Below are positions 7,578 to 19,844 of a DNA stretch of 64,000 bases, piece by piece. The stretch is from Endozoicomonas montiporae CL-33 (GTDB lineage: Bacteria > Pseudomonadota > Gammaproteobacteria > Pseudomonadales > Endozoicomonadaceae). The notes below the pieces were generated by a model. It had not been told where the DNA came from. It did no database searches and saw only the letters and a program-made list of their open reading frames with translations. Position numbers and translations under genes: made by a program. Location: NCBI RefSeq assembly GCF_001583435.1, contig NZ_CP013251.1:5035215-5099214 (forward strand). Direction: 5' to 3'. The stretch's first letter is position 1; each line of letters starts with the position of its first letter.

Positions 7578-9311
7578 TTATCGAATCTCATAGATAAGCG
7601 TGGTTCCAGATACTTCGTGCCCGATCACTAACAGCGGATTGCCAGTAGGGCTATTTTCAGCAGCAACGAATATCATGCCCTCCGGGGATAAATCTCCAGC
7701 CTTCTCAGGCTCTTTCGCTGCATCAACCTTAAAATCCCGATTATGTACATAACGGACATACTCAGGCGACTTCGGGTTAGTAATGTCATACATAAACACA
7801 CCTCCCGTCCGCTCAAGCCCTATAAAAGCATAATACCGTCCGTTCACCTGCCCAACAGCCAGCGCTTCAGGCTCTGGCCCTTTGTCATCGCTGCGGCTGT
7901 CACCTTTAGTCTTATCGTCGTTATTATTGAAGTGGGCACCCAATATATCCGCAGTGATTCGTTCGAAGTCATCACCGGAATCAAAAACGAGCTCACCTCT
8001 AGCGTCCCAGATTGAGAAAGAACGAGCACCGTAAGAGAAAAGCTTTTCAAACTGCCCATCGTTATCAGCATCTCCCAAAGTATTCGTAATTTTCAGTCGC
8101 GCCAGACCCGCTGAGCTTTTCACACTTTCATAGTTAGGGTGATCAGGAGAAACTTTTATTTTTTTCACCCGCACTTCCTCAGAAAAGCCGAGACATCCAT
8201 CTTCGTCATCAAAATCAAGCCCTCCTGAAGCAAGACACTCTTTTTCAGAAAGGCTGTCATACCAGTAATCCCTGGCATCACCTTCGTTGGCACTGACCAC
8301 GAAAGTCTCACCATTTACTGTATAAGAGACAATACTGTCGGGCTGGTACATACCATACACGCCAGACCACTGCTTCAGGTTTACACCGTCTTTATTGCTA
8401 AAGTCTGCCAGAAACTGACCAAAATCCTTAAAGCCCAAAGGCGCCACTTTTATAATTTCAGCCGTTTCTATATCAATAATCGCCAGCGCATTATTCTCCT
8501 GTAAGCTGACAAAGGCTGTCTTTGAATCCTCCGATACAGCTATATACTCCGGCTCAAGATCCTGAGCGACAGATGCATCGCGACCAAAAATTCGAACACG
8601 GTTATCCAGTTCCGAATGCCTCAGCCCACCTTTATTAAACGCTGCAAAACCGACCCTCCGAACTTCACCCACAGTACCATTGTCGTGAATACCAACAATA
8701 CTGACAGAACCTTCAGGATCAACCTTGTAGTCGTCCGACGGCTCGCCTTCATTGGCGACCAGTGCATATTGACCATCAGGTGTGATTGTCACCATATCGG
8801 GTAACTCACCTACATAAACATAATCTTTGAAAAACACCCGGCCTGAGCGATTGACTTCAAAGAGCATTAAGACACCCTGCTCCTGTTTGTTATCCGCTTC
8901 AACAGCAACAGCCAGCAGATCACCGTGCAAAGCAAGGCTGTTAACGTTACCCAACGGCACTCTTGGTAAAAAACGCTGTAGGTTAATGGTTCCCCGTTTA
9001 GTCAGATTGGACTCAACAACAGGATTGACAAGTGGCTGACTGGTTAAGTGACTGGCATCAAGGATATCAATGGTTTTATTGCTTGAATTAACGACAAAAA
9101 CTGACTGGCTTCCCGAATGCCAGCCCAATATTTCAGCAGCACCTTCATGATACATACCCGATGCGTAACGCCCCACAGGCTGCATATCCGGATGCTTGAT
9201 CATGACACTCTGACGAGTATTAATCCTATGATCAGAAGCACACCCAGCGAGAATCGCAGCCAAAGCCATTAGGGCCAGAACCAAGGAACTTCTCAAATAC
9301 TGAAGTTTCAT
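7578..9311 (-). CDS. Choice-of-anchor I family lipoprotein (beta-propeller-like)
   Basis: 577 residues. The signal peptide ends in the lipobox L21-A22-G23-C24, so the mature protein is a lipid-anchored envelope protein. The body matches the choice-of-anchor I domain: EILGWHSGSQSVFVVNSSNKTIDILDASHL near the start, repeated VTPDGQYALVANEGEPS and VSEDSKTAFVSLQENNALAIID blades, and VNGETFVVSANEGDARDYW. These are YVTN/mesotoga-type propeller blades of extracellular proteins of unknown substrate. The C-terminus (SPEGMIFVAAE...LLVIGHEVSGTTLIYEI) is complete. It is monocistronic, between rpoC and the IS630/MITE pair. The family is sometimes labelled esterase-like or alkaline-phosphatase-associated; I do not assign an activity. 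Confidence 0.85.
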   Translation of the reverse strand: MKLQYLRSSLVLALMALAAILAGCASDHRINTRQSVMIKHPDMQPVGRYASGMYHEGAAEILGWHSGSQSVFVVNSSNKTIDILDASHLTSQPLVNPVVESNLTKRGTINLQRFLPRVPLGNVNSLALHGDLLAVAVEADNKQEQGVLMLFEVNRSGRVFFKDYVYVGELPDMVTITPDGQYALVANEGEPSDDYKVDPEGSVSIVGIHDNGTVGEVRRVGFAAFNKGGLRHSELDNRVRIFGRDASVAQDLEPEYIAVSEDSKTAFVSLQENNALAIIDIETAEIIKVAPLGFKDFGQFLADFSNKDGVNLKQWSGVYGMYQPDSIVSYTVNGETFVVSANEGDARDYWYDSLSEKECLASGGLDFDDEDGCLGFSEEVRVKKIKVSPDHPNYESVKSSAGLARLKITNTLGDADNDGQFEKLFSYGARSFSIWDARGELVFDSGDDFERITADILGAHFNNNDDKTKGDSRSDDKGPEPEALAVGQVNGRYYAFIGLERTGGVFMYDITNPKSPEYVRYVHNRDFKVDAAKEPEKAGDLSPEGMIFVAAENSPTGNPLLVIGHEVSGTTLIYEIR

Positions 9312-9518
9312 TTGCCTTACCTGTTATTTTTATTGTTTACAAAATCGACAACAGTTATAGCGCAGAAAGATGATAAACAGATGACAGGCAGTCTACTGCC
9401 AGATACCCACTTACAAAATTATTATCGTTTTTAGAGCCTTGAAGGGCTTTATGCCCATCAACACTATTAGCTTAAAAAGAAGTCAAACAATACGACAGCA
9501 TTACACTTGCCCAAATAG

Positions 9519-9552
9519 CAAAAAAGGCCACTCAGAACGAGCAGCCTTTTTG
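9519..9552 (-). terminator. Intrinsic terminator of the rpoBC operon
   Basis: AAAAAGGC / GCCTTTTT stem with an inner CTC/GAG pair, 50 nt beyond the rpoC stop codon, with A- and T-runs on both sides. It ends the beta operon here instead of letting it run on towards rpsL. Confidence 0.75.
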
Positions 9553-9603
9553 CTAGTACTCAGCGTTGTGCCTGAAGGCACGCGCTGTTGTTTGTAATGT
9601 TTA

Positions 9604-12600
9604 TCACACTTCGCCGAAGTTAAGCGCTTCAGACAGAGCAGCTTCCACATCAGAAGCAGACACCTTAACCGGTGCTTCGAACTCTGGCTCTTCACGACCC
9701 TTCTTACGCTCAGCGTGGTAAGCAAGACCCGTACCCGCCGGAATCAGACGACCAACGACCACGTTTTCCTTCAGACCGCGCAGGTAGTCACGTTTACCGG
9801 TTACCGCAGCTTCAGTTAGAACTCGTGTGGTTTCCTGGAAGGAAGCCGCAGAGATGAAGGACTCTGTTGCCAGAGACGCTTTGGTAATACCCAGCAGTAC
9901 ACGGTCGAACTTGGCAGGGAACTTGTCTTCCGCACCCAGACGATCGTTCTCTTCCAGAACGGTAGTGTACTCAGTCTGATCACCGCGAATCAGAGTAGAG
10001 TCACCGGTATCGGTGATTTCTACCTTACGCAGCATCTGACGCAGAATGGTCTCGATGTGCTTATCGTTAATTTTTACACCCTGCAGACGGTATACGTCCT
10101 GGATTTCATTAACGATATAGCGAGCCAGCTCACCCACACCCAGCAGACGCAGAACGTCGTGCGGATTGGTAGGACCGTCGGAGATTACCTCACCTTTGGT
10201 TACCTGCTCACCTTCGAACACGTTCAGGTTACGCCATTTAGGAATCAGCTCCTCGTACGGATCGCTACCGTCGTTCGGAGTGATGACCAGACGCTTCTTA
10301 CCCTTGGTTTCCTTACCGAAGCCGATGGTACCGGTAATTTCAGCCAGGATAGAGTGTTCTTTCGGCTTACGCGCTTCAAACAGGTCGGCCACTCGTGGCA
10401 GACCACCGGTGATGTCCTTGTTACCGCCGGACTGCTGTGGAATACGAGCAACGATGTCACCCACTTCTACAGTCGCGCCGTCGGCCAGGTTCACCAGAGC
10501 GTTTGCTGGCAGGAAGTACTGCGCAGGCACGTCAGTGTTCGGCAGTTTCAGTTCCTTACCGTTGGCATCCAGCAGCTGAATAGCAGGACGAATGTCCTTG
10601 CCCGCAGAAGGACGATCCTTCGGATCCATCACTTCAATGTTGGACAGACCAGTCAGCTCATCAGTCTGGGTCTTAACGGTAATGCCTTCTTCGAAGCCCA
10701 GGAACTTAACAGTACCGGACAGTTCGGTCACGATTGGGTGCGTGTGTGGATCCCACTTCGCAACTACCTGACCGGAAGACACTTCATCATCTTCCTTAAC
10801 AGAAACAACCGCACCGTAAGGCAGCTTGTAACGCTCACGCTCACGACCAAATTCGTCGGCAATCGCCAGCTGACCGGAACGGCTGACAGACACCAAGGTG
10901 CCGTCTTTGCGCTCAACAGACTTCATGTTGAGCAGACGAGCAACACCCTTGTTCTTAACAGTAATGTTGTCCTGAGCAGCGTTACGAGACGCAGCACCAC
11001 CGATGTGGAAGGTACGCATGGTCAGCTGTGTACCCGGTTCACCGATGGACTGAGCAGCGATAACACCAACAGCCTCACCCTTGTTAACCAGATGTCCGCG
11101 ACCCAGGTCTCGACCATAACATTTCGCACAGATACCGTGGCGTGTGTCACAGCTGATTGGAGAACGTACTTTCATTTCATCGACGTTCATGCCTTCCAGA
11201 CGTTTAACCCATGCTTCGTCGATCAGGGTACCCGCTGGAATAGCGATCTCGTCTTCGGAGCCTGGTTTGAATACGTCCAGAGCCACAACACGACCCAGAA
11301 TACGCTCACCCAGAGGCTCAACCACGTCACCGCCTTCAATGTGCGGTGTCATCATCAGACCGTTGGTGGTACCACAGTCGTCTTCGGTCACCACCAGATC
11401 CTGCGCAACGTCTACCAGACGACGGGTCAGGTAACCGGAGTTCGCGGTCTTCAGAGCGGTATCCGCCAGACCTTTACGAGCACCGTGAGTAGAGATGAAG
11501 TACTGCAGTACGTTCAGACCTTCACGGAAGTTCGCGGTAATTGGCGTTTCTATGATGGAGCCGTCTGGCTTGGCCATCAGACCACGCATACCCGCCAGCT
11601 GACGAATCTGTGCGGCACTACCACGAGCACCGGAGTCGGCCATCATGTAAACGCTGTTGAAGGATTCCTGCTCTTCCTCTTCGCCCTGCTTGTTCAGAAC
11701 GGTGTCGGACTTCAGGTTGTCCATCATGGACTTGGCCAGCATTTCGTTGGCACGGGACCAGATATCGATAACCTTGTTGTACTTCTCGCCTGCAGTTACC
11801 AGACCGGAAGCAAACTGGTTTTCGATCTCGCGCACTTCTTCGTTAGCGTCACGGATAATGTCCTTCTTGTTATCCGGGATAACAAAGTCGTTCACACCGA
11901 TAGACGCGCCAGACAGAGTCGCGTAGTTGAAGCCGAGGTACAGCATCTGGTCAGCAAAGATAACGGTTTCTTTCAGACCAACACGACGATAGCTCGCATT
12001 CAGCAGGCCGGAAATAGCCTTCTTCTTCATGGTCTGGTTTACCAGTGAGAATGGCAGACCTTCAGGAACGATTTCCCAAAGAATCATACGACCCACAGTG
12101 GTGTCAGCCAGGAAGGTACGATCGTGTTCTACACCATCGTCGTCTTTGTATTTTTCGCTGACACGTACTTTAACGCGAGCGTGCAGCTCAACAGCGCCAG
12201 TACGGTAAGCGCGCATTACTTCGCGGATGTCCACGAATGCCATGCCTTCACCCTTGGCGTTGATACGCTCACGGGTGATGTAGTACAGACCCAGTACAAC
12301 GTCCTGGGAAGGTACGATAATTGGTTCGCCGTTTGCAGGAGCCAGGATGTTGTTGGTGGACATCATCAGGGCACGGGCTTCCAGCTGGGCTTCCAGAGTC
12401 AGAGGTACGTGTACCGCCATCTGGTCACCGTCGAAGTCAGCGTTGTACGCCGCACACACCAGCGGGTGCAGTTGAATCGCTTTACCTTCGATCAGAACCG
12501 GTTCGAACGCCTGAATACCGAGACGGTGCAGGGTTGGTGCACGGTTCAGCATTACCGGATGTTCACGGATGACATCAGCCAGTACGTCCCATACTTCCGG

Positions 12601-13815
12601 TGTTTCGCGTTCTACCATCTTCTTGGCAGCTTTAATGGTGGTCGCCAGACCTTTGGCTTCCAGCTTACCGAAGATGAACGGCTTGAACAGTTCCAGAGCC
12701 ATCTTCTTGGGAAGACCACACTGGTGCAGACGCAGGGTAGGACCTACGGTAATTACGGAACGACCGGAGTAGTCAACTCGCTTACCCAGCAGGTTCTGAC
12801 GGAAACGACCCTGCTTACCCTTGATCATGTCAGCCAGGGATTTCAGAGGACGCTTGTTAGAACCGGTGATGGCACGACCACGACGACCGTTGTCCAGCAG
12901 CGCGTCTACAGATTCCTGCAGCATACGCTTTTCGTTGCGGACAATGATGTCAGGCGCGTTCAGGTCGAGCAGACGCTTCAGACGGTTGTTACGGTTGATC
13001 ACTCGACGGTACAGGTCGTTCAGGTCAGACGTCGCAAAACGACCGCCATCCAGAGGTACCAGAGGACGCAGATCTGGCGGCAGAACCGGCAGAACGGTCA
13101 GAATCATCCATTCCGGGTTGTTACCGGATTTGTGGAACGCTTCAACCAGCTTCAGACGCTTGGACAGCTTCTTCAGTTTGGTTTCAGAGTTGGTCTGCGG
13201 AATTTCTTCACGCAGCATTTCCACTTCTTCACCCAGATCGATATCGTTCAGCAGAGCCTTGATCGCTTCCGCACCCATGCGGGCGTCAAAGTCGTCGCCG
13301 AACTCTTCGAGGGCTTCATAATATTGTTCGTCAGACAGCAGCTGGTTCTTTTCCAGTGTTGTCATACCCGGATCAACCACCACGTAGGACTCAAAGTAGA
13401 GTACACGTTCGATATCGCGCAGGGTCATGTCCAGCAGCAAACCGATACGGGATGGAAGGGACTTCAGGAACCAGATGTGAGCCACCGGGCTGGCCAGTTC
13501 GATGTGACCCATACGGTCACGACGCACTTTAGCCAGTGCAACTTCTACGCCACACTTTTCACAGATAACACCACGGTGCTTCAGGCGCTTGTACTTACCG
13601 CACAGGCACTCGTAATCTTTCACTGGGCCAAAAATTTTGGCACAGAACAGGCCGTCACGTTCAGGTTTGAACGTACGGTAATTAATGGTTTCCGGCTTTT
13701 TAACTTCGCCGTAAGACCAGGAACGTACCATCTCTGGGGAAGCCAGACCGATACGAATAGAGTCAAACTCGTCAGTTTGGCCCTGGGTCTTGAGTAGATT
13801 CAGCAAGTCTTTCAA
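9604..13815 (-). CDS. rpoC: DNA-directed RNA polymerase subunit beta'
   Basis: 1403 residues, full length. It forms the catalytic centre of RNA polymerase with RpoB. Visible hallmarks are the N-terminal zinc ribbon ([19 protein letters not shown]), the absolutely conserved Mg-binding NADFDGD motif, the second zinc site ([11 protein letters not shown]) and the trigger-loop region ([17 protein letters not shown]). Its start is 58 nt from the rpoB stop, with a 9-bp hairpin between. An intrinsic terminator follows. Downstream there is no rpsL but an unrelated lipoprotein gene, which is unusual for Gammaproteobacteria. Confidence 0.99.
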   Translation of the reverse strand: MKDLLNLLKTQGQTDEFDSIRIGLASPEMVRSWSYGEVKKPETINYRTFKPERDGLFCAKIFGPVKDYECLCGKYKRLKHRGVICEKCGVEVALAKVRRDRMGHIELASPVAHIWFLKSLPSRIGLLLDMTLRDIERVLYFESYVVVDPGMTTLEKNQLLSDEQYYEALEEFGDDFDARMGAEAIKALLNDIDLGEEVEMLREEIPQTNSETKLKKLSKRLKLVEAFHKSGNNPEWMILTVLPVLPPDLRPLVPLDGGRFATSDLNDLYRRVINRNNRLKRLLDLNAPDIIVRNEKRMLQESVDALLDNGRRGRAITGSNKRPLKSLADMIKGKQGRFRQNLLGKRVDYSGRSVITVGPTLRLHQCGLPKKMALELFKPFIFGKLEAKGLATTIKAAKKMVERETPEVWDVLADVIREHPVMLNRAPTLHRLGIQAFEPVLIEGKAIQLHPLVCAAYNADFDGDQMAVHVPLTLEAQLEARALMMSTNNILAPANGEPIIVPSQDVVLGLYYITRERINAKGEGMAFVDIREVMRAYRTGAVELHARVKVRVSEKYKDDDGVEHDRTFLADTTVGRMILWEIVPEGLPFSLVNQTMKKKAISGLLNASYRRVGLKETVIFADQMLYLGFNYATLSGASIGVNDFVIPDNKKDIIRDANEEVREIENQFASGLVTAGEKYNKVIDIWSRANEMLAKSMMDNLKSDTVLNKQGEEEEQESFNSVYMMADSGARGSAAQIRQLAGMRGLMAKPDGSIIETPITANFREGLNVLQYFISTHGARKGLADTALKTANSGYLTRRLVDVAQDLVVTEDDCGTTNGLMMTPHIEGGDVVEPLGERILGRVVALDVFKPGSEDEIAIPAGTLIDEAWVKRLEGMNVDEMKVRSPISCDTRHGICAKCYGRDLGRGHLVNKGEAVGVIAAQSIGEPGTQLTMRTFHIGGAASRNAAQDNITVKNKGVARLLNMKSVERKDGTLVSVSRSGQLAIADEFGRERERYKLPYGAVVSVKEDDEVSSGQVVAKWDPHTHPIVTELSGTVKFLGFEEGITVKTQTDELTGLSNIEVMDPKDRPSAGKDIRPAIQLLDANGKELKLPNTDVPAQYFLPANALVNLADGATVEVGDIVARIPQQSGGNKDITGGLPRVADLFEARKPKEHSILAEITGTIGFGKETKGKKRLVITPNDGSDPYEELIPKWRNLNVFEGEQVTKGEVISDGPTNPHDVLRLLGVGELARYIVNEIQDVYRLQGVKINDKHIETILRQMLRKVEITDTGDSTLIRGDQTEYTTVLEENDRLGAEDKFPAKFDRVLLGITKASLATESFISAASFQETTRVLTEAAVTGKRDYLRGLKENVVVGRLIPAGTGLAYHAERKKGREEPEFEAPVKVSASDVEAALSEALNFGEV

Positions 13816-13836
13816 GATCGCATCTCCTCGCGCAGC

Positions 13837-13860
13837 AAGGCAGCCCGTTACGGCTGCCTT
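13837..13860 (-). other. rpoB-rpoC intercistronic hairpin
   Basis: Perfect 9-bp stem AAGGCAGCC / GGCTGCCTT with a 6-nt loop in the 58-nt gap between rpoB and rpoC, with no T-run. It is probably an mRNA processing or stability element rather than a terminator. Confidence 0.45.
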
Positions 13861-13873
13861 ACCTCACGTTTTG

Positions 13874-16800
13874 TTATTCGGTGTCCAGCTCGATGTCGAT
13901 ACCCAGAGAGCGAATCTCTTTCAACAGTACGTTGAAGGATTCTGGCATTCCAGGTTCCATACGGTGGTCCCCATCGACGATGTTCTTATACATCTTGGTA
14001 CGACCAGCCACGTCATCGGACTTAACAGTCAGCATTTCCTGCAGGGTGTAGGCGGCACCGTATGCTTCAAGTGCCCATACCTCCATCTCACCGAATCGCT
14101 GACCACCGAATTGGGCCTTACCACCCAGCGGCTGCTGAGTAACCAGAGAGTAAGAACCGGTAGAACGTGCGTGCATCTTGTCATCAACCAAGTGGTTGAG
14201 CTTCAGCATGTACATGTAACCAACGGTTACCGGACGGTCAAAGGAGTCGCCGGTACGACCGTCAAACAGAGTCACCTGACCGGTGTCGCTCATGTCAGCC
14301 AGACGCAGCAGTTCCTTAACTTCGGATTCCTTGGCGCCGTCGAATACGGAAGTCGCCATTGGAACACCGCCACGCAGGTTCTTCGCCAGATCCATGATCT
14401 CTTCATCAGAGAAGGAATCCAGATCTTCCTGACGACGGCTGCCGCCTACGCCATTGTAAACCTGATCCAGGAAGTCACGGATTTCAGCCACTTTCTTCTG
14501 GGACTCGATCATACGATTGATCTTGTGACCCAGACCGCGCGCTGCTGCACCCAAGTGAGTTTCCAGTACCTGTCCAACGTTCATACGGGACGGTACACCC
14601 AGAGGGTTCAGTACGATATCAACCGGATTACCTTCCGCATCGTGTGGCATGTCTTCCACAGGCATGATGATGGAGATAACACCCTTGTTACCGTGACGAC
14701 CCGCCATCTTGTCACCAGGCTGGATACGACGCTTGATAGCCAGGTAAACCTTGACGATCTTCAGCACGCCAGGTGCCATGTCGTCGCCGGTTTGCAGCTT
14801 TTTCTTCTTGTCTTCGAAACGCTCGTCGAGCTGGGCACGACGCTCTTTCAGCTGTTCTCTGGCCAGATCCAGCTGTTCGTTCAGGGTTTCGTCAGACATG
14901 GACAGTTTGAACCACTGCTCGTGTTCCAGTCCGTCCAGATATTCGTCAGAGATGGTGTCGCCCTTCGCCAGAGCCGGACCACGATCTACTGACTGACCAC
15001 GCAGAGCTTCACGCAGACGGTCGAAGGTATCTTCTTCAACCACACGGAACTCTTCGTTCAGGTCTTTACGGTATTCGTCCAGAGCCGCCTTTTCGATGGC
15101 CTGGGCGCGGCTGTCTTTTTCAACGCCGTCACGGGTGAATACCTGCACATCAATAACGGTACCTTTAACAGAGGTCGGTACACGCAGAGAGGTGTCTTTA
15201 ACGTCGGAGGCTTTCTCACCAAAGATCGCACGCAGCAGTTTTTCTTCCGGAGTCAGCTGGGTTTCACCCTTAGGCGTAACCTTACCTACCAGAATGTCGC
15301 CTGCGCCAACTTCAGCACCTACGTACACGATACCGGCTTCGTCCAGCTTGTTCAGAGCGGACTCACCCACGTTTGGAATATCAGAAGTAATCTCTTCTGG
15401 CCCCAATTTGGTATCACGTGCCACACAGGTCAGTTCCTGAATGTGGATCGTAGTGAAACGGTCTTCCTGAACCACACGCTCAGAGATGAGGATGGAGTCC
15501 TCGAAGTTGTAACCGTTCCATGGCATGAATGCCACGCGCATGTTCTGACCCAGAGCCAGCTCACCCATGTCAACGGAAGGACCGTCAGCCAGGATGTCGC
15601 CTGCAGCGATACGCTCGCCATTCTTCACCAGCGCACGCTGGTTGATGCAGGTGTTCTGGTTAGAACGTGTGTACTTGGTCAGGTTGTAGATATCTACACC
15701 CGCTTCACCTGGCTGCACTTCGTCATCGTTTACACGGATAACGATTCGAGCCGCGTCAACGGTATCAACATAACCACCACGACGGGCAACCACACAAACG
15801 CCAGAGTCGGACGCTACGTTGCGCTCCATACCAGTACCGACCAGCGGCTTGTCAGCACGCAGGGTGGGTACCGCCTGACGTTGCATGTTCGATCCCATCA
15901 GGGCTCGGTTAGCATCGTCGTGCTCAAGGAATGGAATCAGGGATGCCGCTACAGATACAACCTGTTTAGTGGAAACGTCCATGTACTGAACTTTTTCCGG
16001 ACCCATCAGGTGAGTTTCACCGCGGTGACGTACGTTAACCAGTTCTTCGGTCAGACGGTTTTCTTCGTCCAGACCAGCAGAAGCCTGAGCGATAACGAAC
16101 TCGCCTTCTTCAATCGCAGACAGGTAATCAACCTGATCGGTTACCTGACCGTCCACAACCTTGCGGTATGGAGATTCCAGGAAGCCGTAGTCGTTGGCAC
16201 GAGCGTAGGTTGCCAGAGAGTTGATCAGACCGATGTTTGGACCTTCAGGGGTCTCGATCGGACAAACTCGACCATAATGGGTCGCGTGTACGTCTCGAAC
16301 CTCGAAGCCAGCACGTTCACGGGTCAGACCACCAGGGCCCAATGCAGATACACGACGCTTGTGAGTTACCTCAGACAGCGGGTTGTTCTGGTCCATGAAC
16401 TGGGACAGCTGGGAAGAACCAAAGAATTCTTTGATGGCAGCAGCAACCGGCTTGGCATTGATCAGATCCTGAGGCATCAGGCCTTCAGATTCTGCCAGAC
16501 TCAGACGCTCTTTAACTGCACGTTCAACACGTACCAGACCAACACGGAACTGGTTTTCGGCCATTTCACCTACGGAACGTACGCGACGGTTACCCAGGTG
16601 GTCGATGTCGTCACAAACGCCTTTACCGTTACGGATGTCTACCAGAGTCTTCAGGGTATCAACGATATCGCCGTTATCCAGTACACCCGGACCCGTATCG
16701 GATTCACGACCCAGACGACGGTTGAACTTCATTCGACCAACGCCAGACAGATCATAGCGCTCGGCAGAGAAGAACAGGTTACCGAACAGGGCTTCAGCAG

Positions 16801-17953
16801 CTTCCTGAGTCGGTGGCTCACCCGGGCGCATCATGCGGTAGATTTCTACCAGAGCTTCCAGACGGTTCGTAGTGGTGTCAGCACGCAGTGTGTCAGAGAT
16901 ATAGGAACCACAATCCAACTCATTGGTGTAAAGGGTTTCAATATTCTTGACGCCAGCAGCCAGCAGTTTTTCGTAAACTTCCGTAGTGATTTCGGTGTTG
17001 CAATCAACAACGATTTCACCGGTCGCCTGGTGCACAACGGTCTTAGCCAGGACTTTACCGTAGACATAGTCTACCGGAGCTTCGATACGCTGGATGTTTG
17101 CTTTTTGCAGCTGACGGATGTGACGTGCAGTAACACGACGACCCATTTCTACGATGACATTACCATCGCCGTCCTTGATGTCGAAGCTTGCAGCTTCGCC
17201 ACGCAGGCGGTCAGCAATCAGTTCAGTGCTTACACTTTCAGAACCGATCTGGAAAGGTACTGTATCGAAGAAGTAATCCAGCATCTCTTCGTTGCCCATA
17301 CCCAGGGCACGCAGCAGGATTGTGGCAGGCAGCTTACGACGGCGGTCGATTCGAACGTACAGCAGATCCTTAGGATCAAACTCGAAGTCCAACCAGGAAC
17401 CACGGTAAGGAATAACGCGAGCGGAGTACAACAACTTACCGGAGGAGTGAGTCTTTCCACGGTCGTGGTCGAAGAACACACCCGGAGAACGGTGCAGCTG
17501 AGATACGATTACTCGTTCAGTACCATTGATAACAAAGGTACCGTTTTCAGTCATGAGCGGAATTTCGCCCATGTAGACTTCTTGTTCCTTGATGTCTTTG
17601 ATTGCCTTGTTGGCAGAGTCTTTGTCATAGATAATCAGGCGCACTTTTACACGCAGAGGAACTGCGTAAGTGACACCACGAAGTTGACATTCCTTGACAT
17701 CAAAAGCCGGAGTACCGAGCCTGTAGCTCACATATTCCAGCGCCGCATTGCCAGAGTAACTAACAATTGGAAATACGGACTTAAAGGCAGCGTGCAGACC
17801 AATGTCTTCACGCGCGGCCGGCTCTTTTCCGGTTTGCAGCAGCTTGTGATAAGAATCAAGCTGAATCGCCAGAAGATACGGCACATTCATGACATGCGGC
17901 AGTTTGCCGAAGTCTTTGCGGATGCGTTTTTTCTCTGTATACGAGTATGCCAT
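13874..17953 (-). CDS. rpoB: DNA-directed RNA polymerase subunit beta
   Basis: 1359 residues, full length. The rifampicin-binding region reads [17 protein letters not shown] followed by [13 protein letters not shown], the rifampicin-sensitive wild-type sequence. The C-terminal clamp contains [19 protein letters not shown]. It is co-transcribed with rpoC. It is separated from rplL by 565 bp that hold an attenuator-like terminator near the rplL end, as in other Gammaproteobacteria, where ribosomal protein and polymerase expression are partly uncoupled. Confidence 0.99.
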   Translation of the reverse strand: MAYSYTEKKRIRKDFGKLPHVMNVPYLLAIQLDSYHKLLQTGKEPAAREDIGLHAAFKSVFPIVSYSGNAALEYVSYRLGTPAFDVKECQLRGVTYAVPLRVKVRLIIYDKDSANKAIKDIKEQEVYMGEIPLMTENGTFVINGTERVIVSQLHRSPGVFFDHDRGKTHSSGKLLYSARVIPYRGSWLDFEFDPKDLLYVRIDRRRKLPATILLRALGMGNEEMLDYFFDTVPFQIGSESVSTELIADRLRGEAASFDIKDGDGNVIVEMGRRVTARHIRQLQKANIQRIEAPVDYVYGKVLAKTVVHQATGEIVVDCNTEITTEVYEKLLAAGVKNIETLYTNELDCGSYISDTLRADTTTNRLEALVEIYRMMRPGEPPTQEAAEALFGNLFFSAERYDLSGVGRMKFNRRLGRESDTGPGVLDNGDIVDTLKTLVDIRNGKGVCDDIDHLGNRRVRSVGEMAENQFRVGLVRVERAVKERLSLAESEGLMPQDLINAKPVAAAIKEFFGSSQLSQFMDQNNPLSEVTHKRRVSALGPGGLTRERAGFEVRDVHATHYGRVCPIETPEGPNIGLINSLATYARANDYGFLESPYRKVVDGQVTDQVDYLSAIEEGEFVIAQASAGLDEENRLTEELVNVRHRGETHLMGPEKVQYMDVSTKQVVSVAASLIPFLEHDDANRALMGSNMQRQAVPTLRADKPLVGTGMERNVASDSGVCVVARRGGYVDTVDAARIVIRVNDDEVQPGEAGVDIYNLTKYTRSNQNTCINQRALVKNGERIAAGDILADGPSVDMGELALGQNMRVAFMPWNGYNFEDSILISERVVQEDRFTTIHIQELTCVARDTKLGPEEITSDIPNVGESALNKLDEAGIVYVGAEVGAGDILVGKVTPKGETQLTPEEKLLRAIFGEKASDVKDTSLRVPTSVKGTVIDVQVFTRDGVEKDSRAQAIEKAALDEYRKDLNEEFRVVEEDTFDRLREALRGQSVDRGPALAKGDTISDEYLDGLEHEQWFKLSMSDETLNEQLDLAREQLKERRAQLDERFEDKKKKLQTGDDMAPGVLKIVKVYLAIKRRIQPGDKMAGRHGNKGVISIIMPVEDMPHDAEGNPVDIVLNPLGVPSRMNVGQVLETHLGAAARGLGHKINRMIESQKKVAEIRDFLDQVYNGVGGSRRQEDLDSFSDEEIMDLAKNLRGGVPMATSVFDGAKESEVKELLRLADMSDTGQVTLFDGRTGDSFDRPVTVGYMYMLKLNHLVDDKMHARSTGSYSLVTQQPLGGKAQFGGQRFGEMEVWALEAYGAAYTLQEMLTVKSDDVAGRTKMYKNIVDGDHRMEPGMPESFNVLLKEIRSLGIDIELDTE

Positions 17954-18518
17954 CAGCGTTCCCCAGCTTGGTCACCTGGTCCTGGCTTCAGACCTTCTGG
18001 TCTGGCCATCTAGGTTTTGATGAGGGCGGGTGGCCCCCTTTTGACACCCAATGAATACGGTGATTAACAACCGTTAAACCGTTGCATGAGCTTTAGCGTC
18101 TGGCTAAATGAACCTTCCGCCACTCGTGCAACCAATGTCAGTCAATTATGACCAACATCCCCCTGAAGTGATCCAAACCATACACCTGTCCGCCCAGAAC
18201 AACTCCGGAACCTACCAGTGTACATGGCTTCCATATCATTTTCAGGGTTTACACCTACATTTCGATCACTTTATTTTGTAATGAGATGTAGTTACTGCCA
18301 TAAAAAAAAATTTCCCCACCTGCACTTGCGCAACATTTATACAAACCTGCACAAAAAGGATGACGAAATATTTTCATTTATGGCTGCCTGAGCTCATCAT
18401 TGCTTAAGCAGCAAAACGATACAGCTCATACAACGGGAAAAAGGCCGGTGCCATTCAGGCACCAGCCCACCTGAGACTATTATGCAATAGACCCCGGATT
18501 ATGCAACTTTACGTAGAA
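17954..18518 (-). other. rplL-rpoB intergenic region (565 bp, no gene)
   Basis: No credible coding sequence is visible. Near the rplL side there is an attenuator hairpin (18437-18468); the middle is AT-rich (18260-18400). An additional rpoB promoter is possible there, but I see no convincing -35/-10 pair. Confidence 0.6.
18437..18468 (-). terminator. Attenuator between rplL and rpoB
   Basis: Minus strand: GCTGGTGCC, 5-nt loop, GGCACCGGC (one G-U pair), followed by CTTTTT, 50 nt after the rplL stop. This is the position of the known rplL-rpoB attenuator, which lets only part of the transcription continue into rpoBC. Confidence 0.8.
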
Positions 18519-18896
18519 TTACTTAACTTCTACGGAAGCGCCAGCTTCTTCCAGTTGCTTCTTCAGCTCTTCAGCTTCGTCCTTGCTCACGCCTTCTTTC
18601 AGAGGAGCTGGAGCGCCGTCAACGATGCCCTTAGCTTCTTTCAGACCCAGGCCGGTAGCAGCACGTACAACCTTGATTACGTTGACTTTCTTGTCGCCAG
18701 CACCAGTCAGGATTACGTCGAACTCAGTCTGTTCAGCAGCAGCAGCGCCACCTTCAGCAGCAGCAGCTGGAGCAGCAGCAACAGCAGCAGCAGCGGAAAC
18801 GCCGAACTTCTCTTCCATTGCTTCAACCAGTTCAACAACGTCCATTACGGACATTTCAGCGATTGCATTCAGGATATCTTCTTTAGACAGTGCCAT
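18519..18896 (-). CDS. rplL: 50S ribosomal protein L7/L12
   Basis: 125 residues from [16 protein letters not shown]. This start is chosen over an open upstream ATG because GGAG lies about 9 nt before it and the family begins there. N-terminal dimerisation helices (1-33), an Ala-rich hinge ([16 protein letters not shown]), then the C-terminal factor-binding domain ([13 protein letters not shown]...[11 protein letters not shown]). It forms the flexible ribosomal stalk that recruits translational GTPases. It follows rplJ by 87 nt and is autoregulated through the L10 leader upstream of rplJ. Confidence 0.98.
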   Translation of the reverse strand: MALSKEDILNAIAEMSVMDVVELVEAMEEKFGVSAAAAVAAAPAAAAEGGAAAAEQTEFDVILTGAGDKKVNVIKVVRAATGLGLKEAKGIVDGAPAPLKEGVSKDEAEELKKQLEEAGASVEVK

Positions 18897-18983
18897 GTCT
18901 ATATCTCCAAAAATTTTGGTTGGGGCATAAACCCCGAAATTCATTTAAAAAAGAGAGAAAGCTAAAAATCTTTAAAAAGACTA

Positions 18984-19514
18984 TTAAGCGGCTTTCTTCT
19001 TCTCGTCGGCAACAGCTGCCACTACACGTGTAATGCTTGCCGGGAACTCGTTCAGAGTTCTTGCCAGCTTGGTTACAGGTGCAATCATTACGCTCATCAG
19101 CATTGCGCGAGCCTGGTCCAGAGTAGGCATCTTAGCCAGAACATCAATCTGCTCTGCACCCAGAACCTGTCCAGCGATGGACAGTGCCTTAACTTCCAGT
19201 TCCTTGTTCTCTTTAGCGAAGTCCTTCATCAGACGCGCAGCGGCGCCCGGATCTTCCTGAGAGAAGGCCAGAACAGTTGGACCTACCAGGACGTCCTGCA
19301 GACACTCAAATTCAGTGCCTTCAACTGCGCGACGAGCCAGAGTGTTACGTACAACCTTCAGGTATACGCCACCGTCACGGGCTTGCTTACGCAGTTCGGT
19401 CATTTGACCAACAGTCAGACCACGGTAATCCGCAATAACAGCCGACAGAGCGCTTTGTGCAGCCTCGCTGACTTCGGCGACAATCGCCTTCTTGTCTTCG
19501 AGTCCTAACGCCAT
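18984..19514 (-). CDS. rplJ: 50S ribosomal protein L10
   Basis: 176 residues, starting [18 protein letters not shown]10 anchors L7/L12 dimers to 23S rRNA; the rRNA-binding part ([17 protein letters not shown]) is followed by the C-terminal helix that holds L7/L12. With L7/L12 it binds the leader of its own mRNA (19600-19760), which represses translation. It is first in the rplJL-rpoBC transcription unit. Confidence 0.98.
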   Translation of the reverse strand: MALGLEDKKAIVAEVSEAAQSALSAVIADYRGLTVGQMTELRKQARDGGVYLKVVRNTLARRAVEGTEFECLQDVLVGPTVLAFSQEDPGAAARLMKDFAKENKELEVKALSIAGQVLGAEQIDVLAKMPTLDQARAMLMSVMIAPVTKLARTLNEFPASITRVVAAVADEKKKAA

Positions 19515-19599
19515 GGGCTTTACTCCAAATATCCGAAGTTAACCCTGATACACAACAATCATGTATCAGAGACTTTCAATACGGTGATGGGTCACTAAA

Positions 19600-19760
19600 T
19601 AAGGAAAAATGTTCCAAATTCGTGTTCACCGTCTACGCAGGACATTAAGCTCCGATCTTTTTGTCCATCCCTTAGACGAACCCTGCTTGAAATCCTGTCG
19701 GACTCAGGCAGGAACAGATCTTTGCACCTGCGATCTTTGACGACCTCCGAAACCGGAGAC
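19600..19760 (-). ncRNA. L10 leader (autoregulatory RNA of rplJL)
   Basis: The minus strand contains the hallmark block AATGTCCTGCGTAGACGGTG (around 19649-19628), nearly identical to the L10/L12-binding leader upstream of rplJ in other Gammaproteobacteria. The 5' side forms paired segments (GGTCTCCGGTTTCGGAG). It lies 85-245 nt upstream of the rplJ ATG. Known role: the L10-(L12)4 complex binds it and blocks rplJ translation. Confidence 0.85.
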
Positions 19761-19776
19761 CCCAAAGTCTTTTGCA

Positions 19777-19809
19777 TTGCAGGTCATCAGTTCCTCTGAC
19801 AACCTGCAA
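19777..19809 (-). other. Long hairpin between rplA and the L10 leader
   Basis: 14-bp stem (TTGCAGGTTGTCAG with CTGATGACCTGCAA, two G-U pairs) and a 5-nt loop, without a T-run. It sits where rplA-derived and rplJ-specific transcripts meet, so an RNase III processing site is plausible; this is inference. Confidence 0.5.
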
Positions 19810-19844
19810 CTCAGGTCATTTGTCTGAAAGACAAAAGCCTTTAA

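Noticed and set aside
15443..18013. 856-codon open frame antisense to rpoB
   Set aside because: Shadow of the strongly biased rpoB codons; composition (many T, V, Q, N, F) is unlike a real protein. The same holds for long antisense frames over rpoC (10057-12048 and 12124-13797) and over the rpoB end (13790-14992).
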